Source: Rhizobiaceae bacterium
GTDB taxonomy: Bacteria; Pseudomonadota; Alphaproteobacteria; Rhizobiales; Rhizobiaceae
Length of the DNA stretch: 64,000 nucleotides
Assembly (NCBI GenBank): GCA_025698895.1
Contig: JAILWO010000001.1
Span: 779,001 to 843,000 of the forward strand
Direction of reading: 5' to 3'
Below are positions 1-9,713 of this stretch, one piece after another (positions within the stretch are counted from its first letter, which is position 1; each line of letters begins with the position of its first letter). The notes beneath the pieces are model-generated. The model ran no database searches and had not been told where the DNA came from. It saw only the letters and a program-made list of their open reading frames with translations. Made by a program: the position numbers and the translations under genes.

Positions 1-552
1 ATCTGGCGCGGCACGAGCGACAACATCGTCGGCATCGTTCACGCCAAGGATCTTCTGCGCGCCCTGCACGAAGTCGACAACGATCCGTCCCGCATCGATC
101 TGATGAAAATCGCCGGCAAGCCCTGGTTCGTGCCCGACACCACCACGCTGCACGACCAGCTCAACGCTTTCCTGCGCCGCAAGAAACATTTCGCCATCGT
201 CGTCGACGAGTATGGCGAGGTGGAGGGTCTGGTCACACTGGAAGATATCGTCGAGGAGATCGTCGGCGAGATCGCCGACGAGCACGACATCGATATCCAG
301 GGCGTCAAGCAGGAGGCCGACGGCTCTGTGGTGGTGGAGGGCTTCGTGCCGATCCGGGATCTCAACCGGGCACTTGACTGGAAACTGCCCGACGAAGAGG
401 CAACCACCATCGCCGGGCTGGTGATACACGAGACGCAGACGATTCCCGAGGAGAAGCAGGCCTTCACCTTCCACGGGAAGCGGTTCGTCGTGCTCAGGCG
501 CGACAAGAACCGCATCACCCGTCTCAGGATCAGGCCGGCCGAGACCGGCTGA
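1..552 (+). CDS. CBS-domain transporter of the HlyC/CorC (CNNM-like) family, C-terminal part
   Basis: The gene is open at the window edge; 183 residues up to the stop at 552 are visible, against about 430 in full-length relatives, so the N-terminal DUF21 membrane domain and first CBS motif lie outside. What is seen is the end of the CBS pair (hydrophobic IVVDEYGEVEGLVTLED-type strand and helix near residues 70-85, then an acidic helix EEIVGEIADEHD) followed by the CorC/HlyC transporter-associated domain to the end. Family members are membrane proteins implicated in divalent-cation efflux or tolerance; the old name hemolysin is misleading. In Rhizobiales this gene usually follows aroK-aroB and precedes bolA, as it does here. 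Confidence 0.9.
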   Translation: MWRGTSDNIVGIVHAKDLLRALHEVDNDPSRIDLMKIAGKPWFVPDTTTLHDQLNAFLRRKKHFAIVVDEYGEVEGLVTLEDIVEEIVGEIADEHDIDIQGVKQEADGSVVVEGFVPIRDLNRALDWKLPDEEATTIAGLVIHETQTIPEEKQAFTFHGKRFVVLRRDKNRITRLRIRPAETG

Positions 553-558
553 TCCGCC

Positions 559-840
559 TCACCATCTGGTCGGCTCGCCCGGCGCGGCCGGCTCGATCGC
601 GAGCGCATGGACGCCGGCAGCCAGTTCTTGGGCCAGCGCCGCGTTCACGGCCCGGTGGCGCTCGATCCGGTTCATTTCCGCAAAGGCGGCCGCGACGATG
701 CGCACGCGAAAATGTGTCTCGCCGGTGCCGTCGAAACTCTCCTGATGGCCCGCATGGAGGTGACTTTCGTTGATGACGGAAAGCCGTTCGGGTCGGAATG
801 CGGCGGCGAGCTTCGATTCGATCGCCTGCTGGATGGACAT
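559..840 (-). CDS. bolA: BolA family protein
   Basis: A 93-residue protein of normal BolA length. The central part has the class features: a beta strand with the HLHAGH histidines near residues 26-31, then the helix-turn region FRVRIVAAAF and the RHRAVNAAL helix that carries the invariant histidine. BolA proteins pair with monothiol glutaredoxins and take part in iron-sulfur cluster handling and iron signalling, or act as transcription regulators. A strong ribosome binding site (GGAGGAGAGG) sits just before the ATG. The gene converges with the CBS-domain gene on its left and diverges from the J-domain gene on its right. Confidence 0.92.
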   Translation of the reverse strand: MSIQQAIESKLAAAFRPERLSVINESHLHAGHQESFDGTGETHFRVRIVAAAFAEMNRIERHRAVNAALAQELAAGVHALAIEPAAPGEPTRW

Positions 841-989
841 TGGCGGCCTCTCCTCCTATGTGTTGCGCGGGCGGCAACGCCCTCTCCCGCATAAGCGGCG
901 AGCGTCCGGCGAGCCAGCCGGCTAGGGCCAAAGTCCCACAAAAGTCAATTCTTGTATCCTGCGCCGAAGCGCCCCATGATTCCGCGCCC

Positions 990-1610
990 ATGAAACCCAA
1001 TTCGCCATGGTTCGAAAAGATTCGCGTCCGGCCCGATCGTGACGGGCCGGCCACGGCGACGCATGAGCCGATCTGCCAGTGGGACGGATGCAAGCGCGAG
1101 GGAACCCATCGCGCCCCGGTGGGACGCATGCGCGAGGGCGAGTATTTCCGGTTCTGCATCGATCATGTCCGGGAATACAACAAGGGTTTCAATTACTTCT
1201 CTGGACTCGCCGATTCCGACATAGCACGTTTCCAGAAGGAGGCCCTGACCGGCCACCGCCCGACCTGGAAGATGGGGGCCAACGGATCGGCACGCACGGC
1301 GCCGGACTTCGCCCAGAAACGGTCGGGACGCGCGGGCTACTACAACCGCATCCGCGATCCGTTTGGAATGTTCGGTGATGGCGGCGCGGCACCGCGGCCG
1401 CGCGAGCGAAAGGCCAAGCCCCTGGAGGCCAAGGCGCTGGAAACGCTGGGCCTGGCGGCGAATGCGACTGGCGCCGAGATCAAGGCGCGTTATAAGGAAC
1501 TCGTGAAGCGCCACCATCCCGACGCGAATGGCGGCAGCCGGGGCTCCGAGGACCGGTTCCGGGACGTCATCCAGGCCTACCGCCTCCTCAGGCAGGCGGG
1601 ATTGTGCTGA
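990..1610 (+). CDS. J-domain (DnaJ-like) molecular chaperone co-factor
   Basis: A 206-residue protein. The C-terminal 58 residues form a J domain with the HPD motif (RHHPDANGG), the part that stimulates DnaK ATPase activity. The N-terminal part has a Cys-x4-Cys pair (CQWDGC) and a later FCIDH, which may bind a metal, followed by aromatic-rich sequence; this arrangement, with the J domain at the C-terminus, is typical of the Rhizobiales protein beside cobS and differs from true DnaJ. I chose the ATG at 990 because homologs begin at this MKPNSPWF-like sequence, although the frame is open further upstream. The client is unknown; the neighbouring cobaltochelatase is a natural guess, not shown. 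Confidence 0.85.
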   Translation: MKPNSPWFEKIRVRPDRDGPATATHEPICQWDGCKREGTHRAPVGRMREGEYFRFCIDHVREYNKGFNYFSGLADSDIARFQKEALTGHRPTWKMGANGSARTAPDFAQKRSGRAGYYNRIRDPFGMFGDGGAAPRPRERKAKPLEAKALETLGLAANATGAEIKARYKELVKRHHPDANGGSRGSEDRFRDVIQAYRLLRQAGLC

Positions 1611-1687
1611 CTGCCCCGGCTGACTAAGACAAGCCCGATAAATCGCAGATACGTTGCGCGCAACCGCGCGAAGGCAGACAGGCTGAT

Positions 1688-2674
1688 ATGAACAAGGTCG
1701 ACCGCGACATCGCCAACCTCCCCGACACGACCGTCTCGATCCGCGAGACCTTCGGCTTCGAATCCAAGATGGTCGTTCCGGCCTACTCGACCTCGACCGA
1801 GCATGTGCCGGACATTGATCCCGACTATCTGTTCGACGAGCAGACCACGCTGGCGATCCTGTCGGGCTTCGCCCACAATCGGCGCGTCATGGTCTCCGGC
1901 TATCACGGCACCGGCAAATCGACGCATATCGAGCAGGTCGCCGCGCGGCTCAACTGGCCGTGCGTGCGCATCAACCTCGACAGCCATGTCAGCCGCATCG
2001 ATCTTGTCGGCAAGGACGCCATCGTCGTCAAGGAAGGCAAGCAGGTAACCGAATTCCGTGACGGCATCCTGCCCTGGGCCTATCAGCATAATGTGGCGCT
2101 GGTCTTCGATGAATATGACGCGGGCCGTCCCGATGTCATGTTCGTCATCCAGCGCGTGCTGGAATCGTCGGGCCGCCTGACGCTGCTCGACCAGAGCCGC
2201 GTCATCCGCCCGCATCCGGCCTTTCGCCTGTTCGCGACGGCCAACACGGTGGGTCTTGGCGACACGACCGGCCTCTATCACGGCACCCAGCAGATCAACC
2301 AGGCGCAGATGGACCGCTGGTCGATCGTGACCACGCTCAACTACCTGCCGCATGACGACGAGGTCGCCATCGTCCTGTCCAAGGCCAGGCATTTCCGCAC
2401 CGACAAGGGCCGCGACATCGTCAACAAGATGGTGCGCGTGGCCGACCTGACCCGCTCGGCTTTCATGAACGGCGACCTGTCGACCGTCATGAGCCCGCGC
2501 ACGGTCATCATGTGGGCCGAGAACGCGGAAATCTTCGGCAATGTCGGCTTCGCTTTCCGGTTGACCTTCCTCAACAAGTGCGACGAACTCGAACGCACCC
2601 TGGTGGCCGAGTTCTACCAGCGCGCCTTCGGCGAGGAACTGAAGGAAAGCGCGGCCAACGTCGCGCTCACCTAG
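1688..2674 (+). CDS. cobS: Cobaltochelatase subunit CobS (AAA+ ATPase)
   Basis: CobS is the MoxR-like AAA+ subunit of the aerobic cobaltochelatase CobNST, which inserts Co2+ into hydrogenobyrinic acid a,c-diamide during vitamin B12 synthesis. The 328-residue length matches the family. Visible motifs are Walker A (GYHGTGKS, residues 71-78), Walker B (LVFDEYD, 138-144) and sensor 1 (LFATANT, 181-187). cobT follows after 10 bp, so the two are translated together. The large subunit CobN is not in the window and must be elsewhere. Confidence 0.97.
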   Translation: MNKVDRDIANLPDTTVSIRETFGFESKMVVPAYSTSTEHVPDIDPDYLFDEQTTLAILSGFAHNRRVMVSGYHGTGKSTHIEQVAARLNWPCVRINLDSHVSRIDLVGKDAIVVKEGKQVTEFRDGILPWAYQHNVALVFDEYDAGRPDVMFVIQRVLESSGRLTLLDQSRVIRPHPAFRLFATANTVGLGDTTGLYHGTQQINQAQMDRWSIVTTLNYLPHDDEVAIVLSKARHFRTDKGRDIVNKMVRVADLTRSAFMNGDLSTVMSPRTVIMWAENAEIFGNVGFAFRLTFLNKCDELERTLVAEFYQRAFGEELKESAANVALT

Positions 2675-2684
2675 GCCCGAGCCC

Positions 2685-4592
2685 ATGGCGGGACCCGGCG
2701 ACAACCAGCGCGGCGGCAGGCCAAAGACAGGCGGCGAGACCGAGAGCTTTCGCCGCGCGATCACGTCCTGCATGCGCGCCATCGCCGGCGATCACGAACT
2801 GGAAGTCGCCTTTGCCAAGGATAAGCCCGCGCTTGCCGGCAACCGTGCGCGTCTGCCGGAACTGCCCAAGAAACCGACGGCGAACGATGTCGCCGTCACG
2901 CGCGGGCTTGGCGATTCCATGGCCTTGCGGCGTGCCTGCCACGACGCACGCACGCATGCCAGATACGCGCCGGAGGGCAAGCAGGCCCGCGCCGTCTACG
3001 ACGCGGTCGAACAGGCGCGCGTCGAGGCGATCGGCGCCCGCGCCATGGCCGGCGTTTCCGACAATCTCGCCTCCATGCTGGAAGATCGCTACAGCAAGGC
3101 CAATCTGGCCGGGGTCACCGATCGCGCCGACGCGCCGCTCGAGGATGCGGTCGCGCTGATGGTTCGTGAGAAGCTGACCGGTCGCGCGGCGCCCAACAGC
3201 GGCGAGAATCTTGTCGCGGCCTGGCGCGGCTGGATCGAGGACAAGGCCGGCGCCGACATGGAGGGACTTGCCGACAAATTGTCGGACCAGCAGGCCTTCG
3301 CCCGCATCGTGCGCGACATGCTGGTCTCGATGGAGATGGCCGAGGAACTGGGCGAGGAGGATCCGCAGGACGAGTCCAGCGAGGATAACGAGGATCAGCC
3401 CGAGGGCGAAGACCAGTCGGAAGAAGGCGGCGAGGACGAGGAGGGATCGGACCAGTCCGCCTCCGAGCAGCAGGAGGCGGCTCAAGACGATCAGGAAGCC
3501 GGAGAGACCGAAGCGGCTGAATCCAGCTCCGACGAAATGTCGGACGAGGACGAGGAGACGGATAGCGAGACGCCTGGCGAATCGCGCCGTCCCGAGGATC
3601 CCTTCACCCAGCTCGAGCGTCAGATCGACTACAAGGTCTTCACGACGCAGTTCGACGAGACGGTCGGCGCGGAGGACCTTTGCGACGAGGAGGAACTCGA
3701 CCGGCTCCGCGCCTTCCTCGACAAGCAGCTCGCCAATCTCCAGGGCGTGGTCGGGCGGCTGGCCAACCGGCTGCAGCGCCGCCTCATGGCCCAGCAGAAC
3801 CGTTCCTGGGATTTCGACCTCGAGGAAGGTTATCTCGACACGGCACGGCTCACCCGCATCGTCATCGATCCAATGCAGCCGCTTTCCTTCAAGCAGGAGC
3901 GCGACACGAATTTCCGCGACACGGTCGTGTCCCTGGTTCTGGATAATTCGGGCTCGATGCGCGGCCGGCCCATCACGGTCGCGGCCACCTGCGCCGATAT
4001 CCTGGCCCGCACGCTGGAACGCTGCGGCGTGCGCGTGGAGATACTGGGCTTCACCACCCGCGCCTGGAAGGGCGGGCAGGCGCGCGAGAAGTGGCTCAAG
4101 GACGGCAAGCCGCCCAATCCCGGCCGCCTCAACGATCTGCGCCACATTGTATACAAGGCGGCCGACACACCATGGCGCCGTGCCCGACGCAATCTCGGGC
4201 TGATGATGCGCGAAGGGTTGCTGAAGGAAAACATCGACGGCGAGGCGCTGCTATGGGCGCATTCGCGCCTGCTCGGCCGGCCCGAGCAGCGGCGCATCCT
4301 GATGATGATCTCGGACGGAGCGCCGGTCGACGATTCCACCCTGTCGGTCAATCCCGGCAACTATCTGGAAAGGCATCTGCGCGCCGTCATCGACCTGATC
4401 GAGACACGCTCGCCGGTCGAACTGCTCGCTATCGGCATCGGTCATGACGTGACGCGGTACTATCGCCGCGCCGTCACCATCGTCGATGCCGAGGAATTGG
4501 CTGGCGCCATGACCGAACAGCTTGCCGCGCTGTTCGAGGAGGAGGATCAGCGCGCCAGGCGCGCGAGGCCCGAGTTCAGGCGGGCAGGATGA
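2685..4592 (+). CDS. cobT: Cobaltochelatase subunit CobT
   Basis: CobT forms the CobS-CobT chaperone-like ring that works with CobN to load cobalt in aerobic B12 synthesis. The 635-residue protein has three parts: an N-terminal CobT domain, a long very acidic linker rich in Glu, Asp and Ser (about residues 217-305), and a C-terminal von Willebrand factor A domain with the metal-ion site D420-x-S422-x-S424 (LDNSGSMRG). This plan is characteristic of CobT. The acidic run is normal for the family. The stop codon overlaps the start of the next gene (ATGA). Confidence 0.97.
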   Translation: MAGPGDNQRGGRPKTGGETESFRRAITSCMRAIAGDHELEVAFAKDKPALAGNRARLPELPKKPTANDVAVTRGLGDSMALRRACHDARTHARYAPEGKQARAVYDAVEQARVEAIGARAMAGVSDNLASMLEDRYSKANLAGVTDRADAPLEDAVALMVREKLTGRAAPNSGENLVAAWRGWIEDKAGADMEGLADKLSDQQAFARIVRDMLVSMEMAEELGEEDPQDESSEDNEDQPEGEDQSEEGGEDEEGSDQSASEQQEAAQDDQEAGETEAAESSSDEMSDEDEETDSETPGESRRPEDPFTQLERQIDYKVFTTQFDETVGAEDLCDEEELDRLRAFLDKQLANLQGVVGRLANRLQRRLMAQQNRSWDFDLEEGYLDTARLTRIVIDPMQPLSFKQERDTNFRDTVVSLVLDNSGSMRGRPITVAATCADILARTLERCGVRVEILGFTTRAWKGGQAREKWLKDGKPPNPGRLNDLRHIVYKAADTPWRRARRNLGLMMREGLLKENIDGEALLWAHSRLLGRPEQRRILMMISDGAPVDDSTLSVNPGNYLERHLRAVIDLIETRSPVELLAIGIGHDVTRYYRRAVTIVDAEELAGAMTEQLAALFEEEDQRARRARPEFRRAG

Positions 4593-5602
4593 GAACGCGG
4601 GCAGTCGCGGCGCTGGCGGGGGCGGCCGCGACGCTTGCGCTCTACGCCACAGCCACAGCCGGCCTTTCGCAATCCCGCTCCGGCGCCTACGAGATTGCCT
4701 CGCGGCCAATCGAAGCGTTCAGGATCGGCTCGACCGAAACGCGTTTCGGCCCGCTCGAATTCATCGGCGGCCTGGAAATGACTTCGTCCGCACGCGACTT
4801 CGGCTCGCTATCCGCTTTCCGGTTCCGCGGCGCCGGCACCGAATTCGTCGGCGTCACCGATACAGGCTTCTGGTATTTCGGCGTCGTGGCGCGCGACGAG
4901 AGCGGCACGCCGGTCGGTTTTGCGGATTTCTCCATGGAGGAAATGGTCGATCGCCACGGCCGGCCGATTCGCGACAAGATGACGACCGACGCCGAAGGGA
5001 TTGCAATCCTGGGCGATGTCGCGACAGTGAGCTTCGAGCGCAAGCATCGCGTCTCGGAGTTCGATGTTGAGCGTGGCGTGATGCGGGCGGCACGGCGGGA
5101 CCTCGATTTCGTGATTCCCCGCCACGAACTTCGCCAGAACAAGGGCATCGAGACGGTCGCCCACGCACCCGCCGACGGCCCCCTCGCCGGCGCGCGTGTC
5201 GTCGTGTCGGAACGCAGCATTGACGAGAAGGGCGACATCTTCGCCGCCATCATGGAAGGCCCGCGAAGAGGCGTCTTCAAGATCCGCCGCGGCGGCGGCT
5301 TCGACATCACCGACGGCGCCTTCCTGCCTGATGGCGACTTGCTGCTGCTCGAACGCAGCTTCAACATGGCCGAAGGTGTCAGGATGCGCCTGAGGCGCCT
5401 CCAGGGCGAGGACATCAGACCCGGCGCGCGTTTGGACGGCGATATTCTGTTCGAGGCCGACATGGCCTATCAGATCGACAATATGGAGGGGCTGGACACG
5501 TGGGTCCGTCCCGACGGTGCCACGATGGTGTCGATCGTCTCGGACGACAACCATTCGATTCTGCAGCGAAACCTCTATCTGGAATTCAGGCTGGTCGAAT
5601 AG
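4589..5602 (+). CDS. Exported phytase-like (esterase-like activity of phytase) protein
   Basis: A 337-residue protein whose N-terminus looks like a signal peptide (basic start, then an Ala/Leu-rich stretch to about residue 27), so it is probably periplasmic. The body resembles the COG4246 / 'esterase-like activity of phytase' family, a beta-propeller-like fold with repeats such as [13 protein letters not shown] and [13 protein letters not shown]. The substrate is not known. It overlaps cobT by four bases (ATGA), a gene pair frequent in Rhizobiales, but no role in cobalamin synthesis has been established to my knowledge. Confidence 0.8.
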   Translation: MRTRAVAALAGAAATLALYATATAGLSQSRSGAYEIASRPIEAFRIGSTETRFGPLEFIGGLEMTSSARDFGSLSAFRFRGAGTEFVGVTDTGFWYFGVVARDESGTPVGFADFSMEEMVDRHGRPIRDKMTTDAEGIAILGDVATVSFERKHRVSEFDVERGVMRAARRDLDFVIPRHELRQNKGIETVAHAPADGPLAGARVVVSERSIDEKGDIFAAIMEGPRRGVFKIRRGGGFDITDGAFLPDGDLLLLERSFNMAEGVRMRLRRLQGEDIRPGARLDGDILFEADMAYQIDNMEGLDTWVRPDGATMVSIVSDDNHSILQRNLYLEFRLVE

Positions 5603-5713
5603 GCGGCCATCGCCACGAAGGTATCCTTTCGGGACCGGTAACAATCGTTCAAGACCGGCAGGCCGGGCGGAGGTTAAAGCCCATGCGCAATGCAGCACGC
5701 GAAGGAGAGCGCA

Positions 5714-6064
5714 ATGGCCGTTCAGCGCGTCGTGGCCAACATCGCCGCCGGTAACACCGATCTGGCCAGACACTTCTACGGCGACATCCTGGGACTGGAC
5801 GTGCTCATGGATTTGGGCTGGATCGTCACCTATGGCTGCGAACGATCGATGACGGTGCAACTGAGCGTCATGACCGAAGGCGGCTCCGGTCAGCCTGTGC
5901 CGGACATCTCCATCGAGGTCGATGATCTCGACGAGATGTTGTCACGCATGACCGAAGGCGGTTATCCGATCGAATACGGACCGGTCCAGGAGCCATGGGG
6001 CGTAACGCGGTTCTTCGTGCGCGATCCCTTGGGCAAGCTGGTTAACGTGCTCGCGCACGCTTAG
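5714..6064 (+). CDS. Glyoxalase/bleomycin-resistance (VOC) family protein
   Basis: A single-domain 116-residue VOC fold protein: the N-terminal strand RVVANIAAGNTDLARHFYGDIL is followed by a turn and the C-terminal RFFVRDPLGKLVNVLAH strand typical of the family. I start at 5714 because GGAG precedes this ATG at a good distance; an ATG 24 bp upstream has no such signal. The usual metal-binding pattern is incomplete, so it may bind a small ligand rather than be a metal enzyme. Substrate unknown. It ends against the convergent transporter gene, overlapping it by four bases. Confidence 0.8.
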   Translation: MAVQRVVANIAAGNTDLARHFYGDILGLDVLMDLGWIVTYGCERSMTVQLSVMTEGGSGQPVPDISIEVDDLDEMLSRMTEGGYPIEYGPVQEPWGVTRFFVRDPLGKLVNVLAHA

Positions 6065-6681
6065 CGCGCCGCCTCGGCGGGTTTCAGCACACCGAGCAGC
6101 GCGCCGTAGGGCGCCAGCATGGCCAACGCGATGGCAAGCTTCACGCAGAAATCGCCGATCGCCAGAGAAATGTAGAGCGGCACTTCCGCGCCGAGAAAGG
6201 TCACCGGGAAGGCAAGCGAGCCATCCTCGTAGCCCAGGCCCGTGTCAAGGAAGGCAAAGGATGCGGCAAAGGCGACCGAAAAGAAGATCATCGTGTCGAG
6301 CACCGATCCGATCAGGCTCGACAGGAGCGGCGCGCGCCACCAGGCCTCACCGCGCAGCCGGTCGAAAATCGCCACATCGAGAAACTGCGCCGCCAGGAAG
6401 GCGCTTCCCGACGCGATTGCGATGCGCGGCGTGGCCAGCACGACCGACAGGAGAACCGCGATCGCGAAGCCGACCAGAACGACGCGGCGCGCGGCGGCCG
6501 GACCGAAACGGCGATTGGCGAGATCCGTGACGAGAAACGCCACGGGATAGGTGAACGCACCCCAGGTCAGAAGTTCGCCCAGTCCGAAATGGGTGAACGG
6601 ATACTGAACCAGGACATTCGATGCCGCCACGACGAGAGCCATGGCGGCGATGAAAGGCGCAAGCGAAAGGGATCGAGACAT
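6061..6681 (-). CDS. Queuosine precursor transporter (VUT/YhhQ family)
   Basis: A 206-residue integral membrane protein with six or so hydrophobic segments and the PF02592 family features, including the TWGAFTYPVAFLVTDLANRRFG stretch near residues 39-60 with its conserved T-DL-NR residues. Members import queuine or preQ1/preQ0 for tRNA queuosine modification. I use the ATG at 6681, preceded by AGGA and an A-run; the longer reading frame would run back into rpmB. The short leader between rpmB and this gene can fold like a preQ1-I riboswitch (see separate entry), which fits the function. Confidence 0.88.
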   Translation of the reverse strand: MSRSLSLAPFIAAMALVVAASNVLVQYPFTHFGLGELLTWGAFTYPVAFLVTDLANRRFGPAAARRVVLVGFAIAVLLSVVLATPRIAIASGSAFLAAQFLDVAIFDRLRGEAWWRAPLLSSLIGSVLDTMIFFSVAFAASFAFLDTGLGYEDGSLAFPVTFLGAEVPLYISLAIGDFCVKLAIALAMLAPYGALLGVLKPAEAAR

Positions 6682-6710
6682 TTTTTTATCCTGGGTGATG
6701 GAACCAGCAA
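6679..6710 (-). promoter_or_regulatory. Candidate preQ1-I riboswitch overlapping the start codon
   Basis: On the minus strand a 4-bp stem (CTGG at 6707-6704 with CCAG at 6694-6691) encloses a 9-nt loop that starts UUC, and is followed at once by GAUAAAAAAAUG. Short stem, UUC-starting loop and an A-rich tail are the layout of preQ1-I aptamers, and the loop bases CAU could pair with the AUG start codon to form the pseudoknot and hide it. The gene controlled is a queuosine-precursor transporter, the expected target. The stem is one pair shorter and the loop shorter than in classical examples, so this is a candidate only. Confidence 0.5.
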
Positions 6711-6757
6711 TATGAAGGACGACCCCTCCGGGACCGCCCACGAAAGCCTGGCGGGGG

Positions 6758-7051
6758 TCAGGCGGCCTGTTCGGCCAGCTTCTTGGCAACCTGCTTCTTG
6801 AGCAGGCGCGCGCGCTGCGACAGTTCAGCCGTGTCGGCCTTCATGAGATAGGCGTCCAGCCCGCCGCGATGTTCCACCGAACGCAGCGCGTTCGCTGAAA
6901 TCCTCAGTCGCACGCTCTGGCCCAGCGCTTCCGACATCAGCGTCACATTGACGAGGTTGGGCAGGAAACGACGCCTGGTCTTGTTGTTGGCATGGCTGAC
7001 ATTGTTGCCGGTCAGCACCGCCTTGCCGGAAAGTTCGCACGCGCGGGACAT
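6758..7051 (-). CDS. rpmB: 50S ribosomal protein L28
   Basis: A 97-residue L28 with the conserved N-terminal pattern (CELSGK, then [19 protein letters not shown]), the usual length for alphaproteobacteria. L28 sits in the large ribosomal subunit near the exit region. The gene is transcribed toward the queuosine-precursor transporter 76 bp downstream; there is no clear U-rich terminator between them, so read-through is possible. Upstream lies a 187-bp divergent region shared with the DUF3108 gene. Confidence 0.98.
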   Translation of the reverse strand: MSRACELSGKAVLTGNNVSHANNKTRRRFLPNLVNVTLMSEALGQSVRLRISANALRSVEHRGGLDAYLMKADTAELSQRARLLKKQVAKKLAEQAA

Positions 7052-7238
7052 TGTCTGATACCTTCGTTCTCGGCCTCGCCGAACACCATTTTGCGCACCA
7101 CTCGATGCGGCGCGCGGGCTGCCTGGGCGGCCTTCATGGAAAATCGTCGGCTCCCATAGTTTGAAAGCCGCGCCCCGTCAACCCGACAGTCGTTGTCGCG
7201 ACCCCAGTTTCGCCGGATTCGGCGGCGAGAGATCACGC

Positions 7239-8036
7239 ATGGCAAAGCGCGCTTCAATAGTCACCGGTCTGGCCGTCACGCTTGTCTTGACGGCGCTCAC
7301 GCCGCAGCCTGCTCCGGCTTCGGCCGAACAGCGCTTTCGCGGCGACTATTCCGTGTCGCTGTGGGGCATGACGATCGGGCGCTCGACCTTCCGCAGCAGC
7401 ATCGAGGGCGACAGGTTCGAAGTGAAGGGCACCGTCTCCAGCGCCGGCCTCGCGAAGGTGTTCGACTCCACGAGCGGCGCGGTTTCGGTTGCCGGCCGCA
7501 CAACCGGCGATGCCGTCCGCCCGACCAGCTACCGCATGAATTACAGATCGGGCCGCCGCTCGAAAGCGCTTGAGATCGATTTCTCCGGCGAGCGGGTGTC
7601 CCGGACAGAGATTACCCCGCAACCGAAGCCGCGCGGCAAGAACTGGGTGGCCCTCGACAAGGGCGACCTGGCCCGCGTCACCGACCCGCTGTCCTCCTCG
7701 CTCGTCAAGGCAGGAAATCTGGAGGAGGTGTGCACCAAGACACTCAGGATCTATGACGGGCAGTCGCGGATGGATCTGAAGCTTGCCCGCGCCGGGCGCG
7801 GGCCGGTCTCCGTCGAAGGCTATTCGGGCGATGCGATCACCTGCACGGCGAGTTTCGCGCCGCGTTCGGGATATCGCGAGGGTGACAGCACGGTCGAGTT
7901 CCTGAAGGACCGCGCCAACATCCGGCTGGTATTTGCACCGCTCGGCCAAACCGGACTATATGCGCCGGTCCGCGCCGCGATCGACACCAAGATCGGCACC
8001 GTGACCGTCCGCGCGGAGCGATTCGGGGCCGAATAG
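7239..8036 (+). CDS. DUF3108 domain exported protein
   Basis: A 265-residue protein starting with a signal peptide (MAKRASIVTGLAVTL..., cleavage likely after ASA near residue 30), hence periplasmic or outer-membrane associated. The rest matches DUF3108: an early GDYSVSLWGMTIGR strand, a central KSLEIDF-type strand and a C-terminal YAPVRAAIDTKIGTVTV strand, a beta-rich fold. Function unknown. The gene is divergent from rpmB, an arrangement common in Rhizobiales. The ATG at 7239 is chosen because it starts the signal peptide; the frame is open 78 bp further upstream. Confidence 0.8.
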   Translation: MAKRASIVTGLAVTLVLTALTPQPAPASAEQRFRGDYSVSLWGMTIGRSTFRSSIEGDRFEVKGTVSSAGLAKVFDSTSGAVSVAGRTTGDAVRPTSYRMNYRSGRRSKALEIDFSGERVSRTEITPQPKPRGKNWVALDKGDLARVTDPLSSSLVKAGNLEEVCTKTLRIYDGQSRMDLKLARAGRGPVSVEGYSGDAITCTASFAPRSGYREGDSTVEFLKDRANIRLVFAPLGQTGLYAPVRAAIDTKIGTVTVRAERFGAE

Positions 8037-8125
8037 GACAAGTCAGCAGGACGCATCCGGCGGTTTCGTGCACGGAACTGCGCGAAGGCAGGCGGATCGG
8101 ACGTCTCGCGTCCGCGGGGATTTCA

Positions 8126-9025
8126 ATGGGTTCGGGGCGCGCGACGGCGATAGGTTTCTCGGCGGTGGCGATGTGGGCGCTACTGGCGCTGTTCACCGAT
8201 CTGTCGGGCGACGTGCCGCCATTCCAGCTTTCGGCCATGAGCTTCGCCATCGGCGCCGCGCTCGGCTTCGCGCTGCGGCCGATTCTGACATCCGACGCTC
8301 CGGCGAGACGCTTTCCAGCGAAGGTCTGGCTGATCGGCATCGGCGGCCTGTTCGGCTACCACTTCTTCTATTTCACCGCCTTGCGCAACGCGCCAGCCGT
8401 CGAGGCCAGCCTGATCGCCTATATGTGGCCGCTGCTGATCGTCGTCGGCTCGGCCGCCATGCCGGGTGAGCGGCTGCGCTGGCATCATGTCGCGGGCGCT
8501 CTGCTGGGCCTTACGGGCACCGTGCTCATCGTGACGAAGGGCGGCGACCTCTCCTTCGACGCGCGCTACGCCTATGGCTATGCGATGGCCGGGCTGTGCG
8601 CGATCTTCTGGTCGAGCTATTCGCTCCTGTCGCGCGGCTTTCCAGACGTGCCTACCAGCGTCGTCACCTGGTTCTGCGCGGCCACGGCCGCACTGTCGCT
8701 TGTCTGCCACCTGCTCCTGGAAAGCACGATCTGGCCCGCGACGGCGCTCGAATGGACGGCGGTCGCCGGCCTCGGCCTGCTTCCGGTGGGCGCCGCCTTC
8801 TACGCCTGGGACCACGGCGTCAAACGCGGCAACATCCAGGTGCTGGGCGCGTCCTCCTACGCCGCGCCGCTGCTGTCGACACTCGTGCTGATCGCCGTGG
8901 GGGTCGCCGAACCGACGCTGCAGGTGCTCGGCGCCTGCCTGCTGATCACCGGCGGGGCGGCCCTGGCCGCGAGGACGATGCTGTTCGGCAGGCGCAAGGC
9001 TGTGGTCGAGGGCGAAACGGCATGA
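8126..9025 (+). CDS. EamA-type drug/metabolite exporter (DMT superfamily)
   Basis: A 299-residue membrane protein with about ten hydrophobic helices in two EamA halves (repeat boundary near residue 145). The first half has the YHFFYFTALRNAPAVEASLIAYMWPLLIV signature region in shortened form, with the Pro-containing helix typical of EamA; this resembles the YddG-like amino-acid exporters. Substrate cannot be told from sequence. Its stop overlaps the start of the lysoplasmalogenase-like gene (ATGA), so the two are cotranscribed. Confidence 0.85.
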   Translation: MGSGRATAIGFSAVAMWALLALFTDLSGDVPPFQLSAMSFAIGAALGFALRPILTSDAPARRFPAKVWLIGIGGLFGYHFFYFTALRNAPAVEASLIAYMWPLLIVVGSAAMPGERLRWHHVAGALLGLTGTVLIVTKGGDLSFDARYAYGYAMAGLCAIFWSSYSLLSRGFPDVPTSVVTWFCAATAALSLVCHLLLESTIWPATALEWTAVAGLGLLPVGAAFYAWDHGVKRGNIQVLGASSYAAPLLSTLVLIAVGVAEPTLQVLGACLLITGGAALAARTMLFGRRKAVVEGETA

Positions 9026-9690
9026 TGCCGTTTACCGGCGGCATTGAGGGGACCGCCAATGCGACGCTGCTGTTTTCGGTAGCCGCGGCGGTGATCTATC
9101 TCGCCATGCTGCGTCGCCCGCCGTCCTGGCGGCGCACGCTGGCGAAGACCGGCTCGATCCTCCTGCTCGCCTGGCTGGCCTATGCCGAAGCCGGCCCGCC
9201 GCTTCTGGTGGCCGCGCTCGTGCTGAGCGCGGCCGGTGACGCCTGTCTCGCACAGGAGGGCGAGAAGCCCTTCCTGGCAGGTCTCGGCGCCTTTCTGGCC
9301 GCTCACCTGGCCTATGCCGCGCTGTTCTGGAGCGCGGGCGACGTCGCACGATTTGGAGCAGAGCCTTGGCGCATCCTGCTTGCGCTCGCCATGATTGGAT
9401 TCTCCGCCGCGATGTTCCGTCTCCTGCGTCCGCTCTTGCGGGCGGACATGCAGGCTCCCGTTGCGGCCTACATGGTCGCGATCCTCGCCATGGGCGTCGC
9501 CGCGGCGTCCCTTCCCGCCCCACTCGTCATTCTGGGCGCGGTTGCCTTCATGGCGTCGGACGCGATCCTTGCGGTCGAGCGCTTCATGCTCCCATCCGCC
9601 TCGCCGCATCGCGCCTGGACGGGGGCGGGGGTCTGGATACTCTACTGGATCGCGCAGGCACTGATCACGCTCGGCGTGCTGCTCACGTGA
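9022..9690 (+). CDS. YhhN/TMEM86-family membrane protein (lysoplasmalogenase-like)
   Basis: A 222-residue protein with about seven to eight transmembrane helices and the family motifs: LSAAGDACLA near residues 73-82 and GAVAFMASDAILAVERF near 173-189, whose acidic residues (AGD, SD) define the YhhN family. Animal TMEM86B cleaves the vinyl-ether bond of lysoplasmalogen; for bacterial members the substrate is poorly known. The ATG at 9022 overlaps the end of the exporter gene; a second ATG three bases on is equally possible. Confidence 0.8.
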   Translation: MMPFTGGIEGTANATLLFSVAAAVIYLAMLRRPPSWRRTLAKTGSILLLAWLAYAEAGPPLLVAALVLSAAGDACLAQEGEKPFLAGLGAFLAAHLAYAALFWSAGDVARFGAEPWRILLALAMIGFSAAMFRLLRPLLRADMQAPVAAYMVAILAMGVAAASLPAPLVILGAVAFMASDAILAVERFMLPSASPHRAWTGAGVWILYWIAQALITLGVLLT

Positions 9691-9713
9691 CCGGGGTAAT
9701 CCCGCCAGACTGA

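Noticed and set aside
1577-2782. 401-codon open frame on the minus strand across cobS
   Set aside because: It is the antisense shadow of cobS in GC-rich DNA; the plus-strand protein has clear Walker motifs and the antisense protein resembles nothing.
2667-4145. 492-codon open frame antisense to cobT
   Set aside because: A shadow of the GC-biased codons of cobT; no ribosome binding site and no recognisable domain.
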